This document shows, in pieces, positions 60,698-64,000 of a stretch of 64,000 nucleotides of DNA. A model generated the notes under the pieces. That model did no database searches, was not told the origin of the DNA, and saw only the letters and a program-made list of their open reading frames with translations. Each line of letters starts with the position of its first letter. Within the stretch, counting starts at the first letter, position 1. The stretch covers positions 123,908 through 187,907 of the forward strand of contig JANUBW010000015.1 in the NCBI GenBank assembly GCA_024809215.1, written 5' to 3'. The position numbers were made by a program, and so were the translations under genes. The stretch comes from Niastella sp. OAS944. GTDB taxonomy: Bacteria > Bacteroidota > Bacteroidia > Chitinophagales > Chitinophagaceae.

Positions 60698-61407
60698 AAT
60701 CCCATTAACAGATCACGTTTTAAAAATTTAAAGCTATAATGTAGATAACGGATCGTGGCAAGAGTATAATTATAGCCACGGAACTAATGCAAAGGAAAGG
60801 GTCTTATAAGGGACATAGGGGAAGGTTGATCATAAATCCAAAGCAAGAGGATTTAGATGCTTAAGATGCTACTAATAATGGATAATTGGATGAGAAAGTA
60901 TAGTATTAACTAGAATAATGGATAGATAGAGTATAGCAAGGAAGATGGATTGATAATAATACTGTTGATTTAGTTATTTTGGTTGTTCAGAGTTGCATTC
61001 CGATGCTAAACATTCAATCTACCGGGAGTGTGGGTATCTCATCTAACGATTTAATACCATGCTGAGAGCTTCATCAAATTTATAAATATTTATCTAATAA
61101 AAACAAAAAATCAATATCAAATAAAGGTGTTTTGGTTAATAATTTTCATGTTATTGATAGTGGAACTATTTCCCCTTTTGGTTTATTTAGAACAGTTTAT
61201 GATAAAGAACGCAAGGTTACTATGCAATTAAATTGCCACGGTTGTTTTTGGTATATCCGTACATCTATGCCGTTAGCAGTTAGGGTGATAATTTTGTTGT
61301 ACTATCGTTCAGCAACATCTTAAGTATGTTTCTTTTAGTGAATTGGTTAGCACAAAAATGAACGAATACCGGTACCGTTATCGGGTCAAAGAAAAGGCCT
61401 GTACCAA

Positions 61408-62216
61408 TTACACACCGGCCAATATCCGGCCGGTAAATTTGGGATCTTTTACTTCTTCCTTTGCAGCGGCGATGGCTTTTTTATCTGCTTCTATAACCAA
61501 CTTGTTCTCTCCTTCTTTCAACTCTTTTGCAAAAGCCCGGGCTTCCGCCCTGGGAAATTATTGAGTATGATTCTGAATTTTCCCGCTTTCTGTATCAGAT
61601 TGAAGAAGGGCACTTTTTTAATACCCTCATCAACCTGCTCAAACGCTTTTTTGAAATCTCTGACGGTAGCGGTATCCCTAAACGGCTTTAAAGATCGCGC
61701 TCACTTCATTCCCCGACCTAGCCGAAGCAGCCAGTTTAGCTTCATAGTCTTTTTTAATAGCCGCTATATCAAAGGTGGTGGTATGCCCTGCTGGCCTGGT
61801 GCCTTAAATCAGTTATTACGCATTTCCTGCTCTTCCCCACCAAAACGGCCAACGATCACGTCCTTGGGGTCTATAAAACCGCGTAAAACATGATTCCATA
61901 CATCTGTCTCCTCTTTCTCCACTGCTTTTTGCCAGGCTTCGGGTTTGTCGTCATCGTCTGAAATGCCGATTATCTCAAGCTTTTTTTAAATATTTTGAAT
62001 ACAACGACAACGGGTGCGGGTTGTCTTTGCGGCAGGGAGCACACCAGGAGGCCCAAAAATTGAGCAAAACGTATTTGGCTTTATAATCGGCCAGGCTGAA
62101 CATGGAGCCTTTTATTTCTTTCGATGAGCACTGTAAGCGGTGGCGCCGGGCGAACCTTTGCGAAGGCCTTCTTCTCATGGGATGTTTGGCTGCCAAACCG
62201 CCATTTTAAAAAGTGC
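61408..62216 (-). pseudogene. Decayed minus-strand gene(s), including a TlpA-like thioredoxin domain
   Basis: In order on the minus strand: AKYVLLNFWASWCAPCRKDNPH (thioredoxin WCAPC), then, after a shift at an A-run near 61981, EIIGISDDDDKPEAWQKAVEKEETDVWNHV ending in a stop; then DIAAIKKDYEAKLAASARSGNEVSAIFKAV, DTATVRDFKKAFEQVDEGIKKVPFFNLIQ, and ARAFAKELKEGENKLVIEADKKAIAAAKEEVKDP in other frames. At least three frameshifts break the coding sequence. The first block is a TlpA-type thioredoxin; the others I cannot assign, but they could belong to the same or an adjacent gene. Confidence 0.55.
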
Positions 62217-62292
62217 TAACATATTTGATTTGCTGACCGCGTTTACTATCTTACGTCACTCATGCCATGGAGTGGTTCATAAAGACCCTTAA

Positions 62293-62675
62293 ATAAAGAA
62301 CATTTTTAGCTCCAACGACCGGCTACGCGAACTGGCTATGTTTGCGGTTGACCGGGGCATTTTTCTCAGACACGATATGGACAGCAACATAGCGCCATTT
62401 TTAATTTTGCAGAATGGTGAGAAAACACAAATGAGTGTGTTAATGATCGAGGGCAACCCGATAGACTATGTGAAAACAAGACTTTTGACAGAAGAAAGTA
62501 ACTATGAGCAATTGGCTAAACGGGCAGAACGGTAAATGTTACTGTAAAGCTTGAAGAAAATGTGATCTATAATTCTTCAAATAACACCAGCGCCTCTGCT
62601 TTTACTGAGAAGGAAGAAAGAAATCCGGGTGGTGAATCTGCCACCGGCAAAAAATGGTGGCGGTTTTGGAAATAA
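62293..62675 (+). pseudogene. Truncated, frameshifted gene fragment of unknown family
   Basis: The plus-strand frame lacks any N-terminal start and reads FSSNDRLRELAMFAVDRG..FLILQNGEKTQMSVLMIEGNPIDYVKTRLLTEESN..LAKRAER, stopping at about 62535. One base shift there restores VNVTVKLEENVIYNSSNNTS...KKWWRFWK to a stop at 62675. A small deletion near 62533 would explain it. The family is unknown. Confidence 0.45.
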
Positions 62676-62677
62676 TT

Positions 62678-62708
62678 TAAAATGATCCCGGCCAATGGCC
62701 GGGATCAT
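62678..62708 (-). terminator. Terminator after the lysine-rich secreted protein
   Basis: ATGATCCCGGCC (62682-62693) pairs with GGCCGGGATCAT (62697-62708), with a 3-nt loop and T-rich sequence following on the minus strand. It lies 15 bp past the stop of the gene at 62724. Confidence 0.75.
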
Positions 62709-62723
62709 GCTTTGTGGTTTTAT

Positions 62724-63041
62724 TTAATCTTTAGGTTTGTCTTTCAGATCGGCTTCGGTTACATAATGACGGCGGCCTTTATCATCGACCCAATAGTATT
62801 TTGAGTGATTGTCTATGTAAATGGTTTGTCCGCCGGGGCCCACTTTATCTTTATGTTTTTCATCGGTAACGGCGGCTTTACTTTTTGATGCTACTTCGGC
62901 CGTTTTATGACCCACTTTTTTAGCGCCTTTTTTTATTGCTTTGCCTGTCTTTTTCACTGTTGATGGTGAATCCTGTGCGTACATGGCAACGGGGAAGCTC
63001 AGCATAAACAACACGGCCACAATTCTGGTTATCTTTTTCAT
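62724..63041 (-). CDS. Small secreted lysine-rich protein
   Basis: 105 residues from ATG 63041 (MKKITRIVAVLF), preferred over the frame start at 63068. A signal peptide ends near MYAQD. The mature part is a lysine/alanine-rich helix (KKTGKAIKKGAKKVGHKTAEVASKSKAAV) followed by GPGGQTIYIDNHSKYYWVDDKGRRHYVTEADL, a short beta segment. The pattern recalls small periplasmic Bacteroidota proteins. No function known. Confidence 0.65.
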   Translation of the reverse strand: MKKITRIVAVLFMLSFPVAMYAQDSPSTVKKTGKAIKKGAKKVGHKTAEVASKSKAAVTDEKHKDKVGPGGQTIYIDNHSKYYWVDDKGRRHYVTEADLKDKPKD

Positions 63042-63203
63042 GATATAACTTTTGTATATGCATGGCAATTTTTTGGCCAGGGTTGTGCACTGTGTAGTGG
63101 TAAATTCTCTACACGTTTATGGCCCAAAACTGCACAGTTATTGGCAAAACAACACGGACATTGACTGCTTGCAATATTAAAAGGTGTTTTATATTTTGCG
63201 GAT

Positions 63204-63617
63204 ATGTTTCAAAAACAAACCCTTAAAATCGCGTCTGCTATATCCATCGTTTTATGCACCATTGGTCTTTTAATAAGTGTTCTTGGTGCATTTTTTATTG
63301 AAAATGGTGAAACAACAGCCATCTCTTTCTTTTTAGGTATCATTTCCTGGTCGCTTTTGCTTTGGTCAAGTGTTATTGCATACAAGTTGTGTATTGGGAA
63401 CTATGATTTGTATGAATCACATTACAGGAAAGTTGGCTATTGTGTATATGCGATAGTGGTGACTTTTATTCTGTTCCTTTGGGTAGGATTGGTGCTGGGA
63501 ATAGTGTTGTCGCTTATCATCTTCGCAACTTTACGGTCATTAAAACGCAATTTAGATGATTGGGCAAGTAGCCATCCGGATTTTTTAGCCAATGAGCCGA
63601 TAGAGAAAGAGAAATAA
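63204..63617 (+). CDS. Small membrane protein
   Basis: 137 residues with about four hydrophobic segments: ASAISIVLCTIGLLISVLGAFFI, AISFFLGIISWSLLLWSSVIAY, YCVYAIVVTFILFLWV and LVLGIVLSLIIFATL, and a charged C-terminus (RNLDDWASSHPDFLANEPIEKEK). No domain recognised. It is transcribed toward the tRNA gene and has an upstream tract TTTTATATTTTGC close to its start that resembles a -7 element. Confidence 0.6.
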   Translation: MFQKQTLKIASAISIVLCTIGLLISVLGAFFIENGETTAISFFLGIISWSLLLWSSVIAYKLCIGNYDLYESHYRKVGYCVYAIVVTFILFLWVGLVLGIVLSLIIFATLRSLKRNLDDWASSHPDFLANEPIEKEK

Positions 63618-63666
63618 AATTTTTTATCATTTTACCCCATATTTTTCACGGAATCAATTTTTTATG

Positions 63667-63674
63667 TAAATTTG
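63667..63674 (+). promoter_or_regulatory. Bacteroidota-type -7 element for the tRNA
   Basis: TAAATTTG matches the Bacteroidota -7 consensus TAnnTTTG exactly and lies 73 bp upstream of the tRNA. A T-rich stretch at about 63642-63647 sits where a -33 element would be, though TTTG itself is absent. Confidence 0.55.
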
Positions 63675-63746
63675 CAACCCCAAAAGCAGCGTAGATGTGC
63701 TGAAAATCAGCTGAAAAGCGAAGTTTAGCATGATACACTGAAAGTT

Positions 63747-63820
63747 CGGGTGGTGGCGCAGCCCGGTAGCGCACTTGTATGGGGTGCAAGGGGTCGCTGG
63801 TTCGAATCCAGTCCACCCGA
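63747..63820 (+). tRNA. tRNA-Pro (anticodon GGG)
   Basis: 74 nt. The acceptor stem CGGGTGG pairs with CCACCCG, with discriminator A. The D-arm has GCGC...GCGC, the anticodon loop ATGGGGT gives anticodon GGG after T33, and the T-arm CTGGTTCGAATCCAG is canonical. No CCA is encoded. Decodes CCC/CCU. Confidence 0.93.
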
Positions 63821-63830
63821 CGAAATTGGA

Positions 63831-63866
63831 CAAGGCATCCGCTAGTTTGCGGATGCCTTGTTTATT
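63831..63866 (+). terminator. Terminator after tRNA-Pro
   Basis: A perfect 12-bp stem (CAAGGCATCCGC at 63831-63842, GCGGATGCCTTG at 63849-63860) with a 6-nt loop and a T-rich tract ends the tRNA transcript. Its GCATCCGC/GCGGATGC arms resemble the palindrome at 29470-29503. Confidence 0.85.
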
Positions 63867-63959
63867 TTTATCACTTTCTGAAATGCTGTTCAGGCGCGGG
63901 ATTGGGGATCATGTTGAAAAATTGGGGGATTTAGGAGAAAGTATTTTTTTTGCAGCAAG

Positions 63960-64000
63960 ATGAGTAAAGCACAAGGACAGGATACAGCAAAAGAATTGAT
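63960..64000 (+). CDS. Start of a gene running off the window
   Basis: ATG at 63960 opens MSKAQGQDTAKEL with no stop before the end of the window, so it is a partial gene of at least 13 codons. There is too little to identify a family. It follows the tRNA by about 140 bp. Confidence 0.4.
   Translation, partial: MSKAQGQDTAKEL

Noticed and set aside
61132..61323. 63-codon plus-strand frame upstream of the decayed region
   Set aside because: The predicted peptide has no recognisable features and there is no start or context supporting translation.
61975..62196. Thioredoxin WASWCAPC frame as an intact gene
   Set aside because: It begins in a mismatched frame, lacks an N-terminus and is followed by a frameshift; treated as part of a pseudogene.
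63775..63963. 62-codon frame overlapping tRNA-Pro
   Set aside because: It runs through the tRNA and its terminator, and overlaps the true gene start at 63960.

Overview
The window looks like chromosome of a member of the Bacteroidota, most likely the Chitinophagaceae (Chitinophaga/Niastella type). This is inferred from gene content: SpII lipoproteins with short Bacteroidota-style signal sequences, TlpA-type thioredoxins, a GH18 chitinase, an UpxY/NusG-like antiterminator heading a polysaccharide operon, and a -7 element TAAATTTG of the Bacteroidota type upstream of a tRNA. No phage, transposase, CRISPR array or rRNA operon was seen.

Layout. (1) 1-5.7 kb: small genes of unknown function, a collapsed GH95 alpha-fucosidase remnant, two tiny helix-turn-helix-like genes, a class V aminotransferase with a DinB-fold gene, and an unusual array of 11/22-bp spaced words. 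(2) 5.8-12.1 kb: a three-gene light-sensing operon, heme oxygenase, then a phytochrome that stops after its PHY domain, then a 1375-residue CheB-CheR-PAS-histidine kinase. (3) 12.2-17.4 kb: small membrane proteins, a TlpA-like protein and two adjacent paralogues of unknown function. (4) 17.8-24.5 kb: a membrane-anchored NACHT ATPase, a GH18 chitinase, a PPP-family phosphatase, pcm and a PEBP-like protein. (5) 24.5-27.2 kb: a molybdopterin oxidoreductase with a helical partner and a small membrane protein. (6) 28.1-29.0 kb: a non-coding stretch with a 21-bp-periodic TTGCA repeat. (7) 29.0-34 kb: VOC protein, class I ribonucleotide reductase (nrdB-nrdA) and a PQQ-type sugar dehydrogenase lipoprotein. 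(8) 35.3-37.5 kb: two heparin-lyase-I-like polysaccharide lyases. (9) 37.6-60.2 kb: an 18-gene exopolysaccharide operon on the minus strand, from a NusG-like antiterminator and Wza/Wzc export proteins through flippase, polymerase, four GT4 glycosyltransferases, epimerases, an AlgD-like dehydrogenase and a WcaJ-like initiating transferase to twin FemAB/GNAT-like proteins. (10) 60.2-64 kb: a structured leader, a vestigial second copy of the antiterminator start, decayed genes, two small genes, tRNA-Pro(GGG) and the start of a gene that runs off the end.

Working together: heme oxygenase makes biliverdin for the phytochrome, whose only plausible output is the adjacent kinase. The export/polymerisation genes form a complete Wzx/Wzy pathway whose uronic-acid dehydrogenase fits the uronate-cleaving lyases encoded next door. 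The most unusual material is non-coding: two repeat arrays of unrelated sequence but similar 11/21-22-bp spacing (4774-5005 and 28334-28975), and the leader region of the polysaccharide operon.
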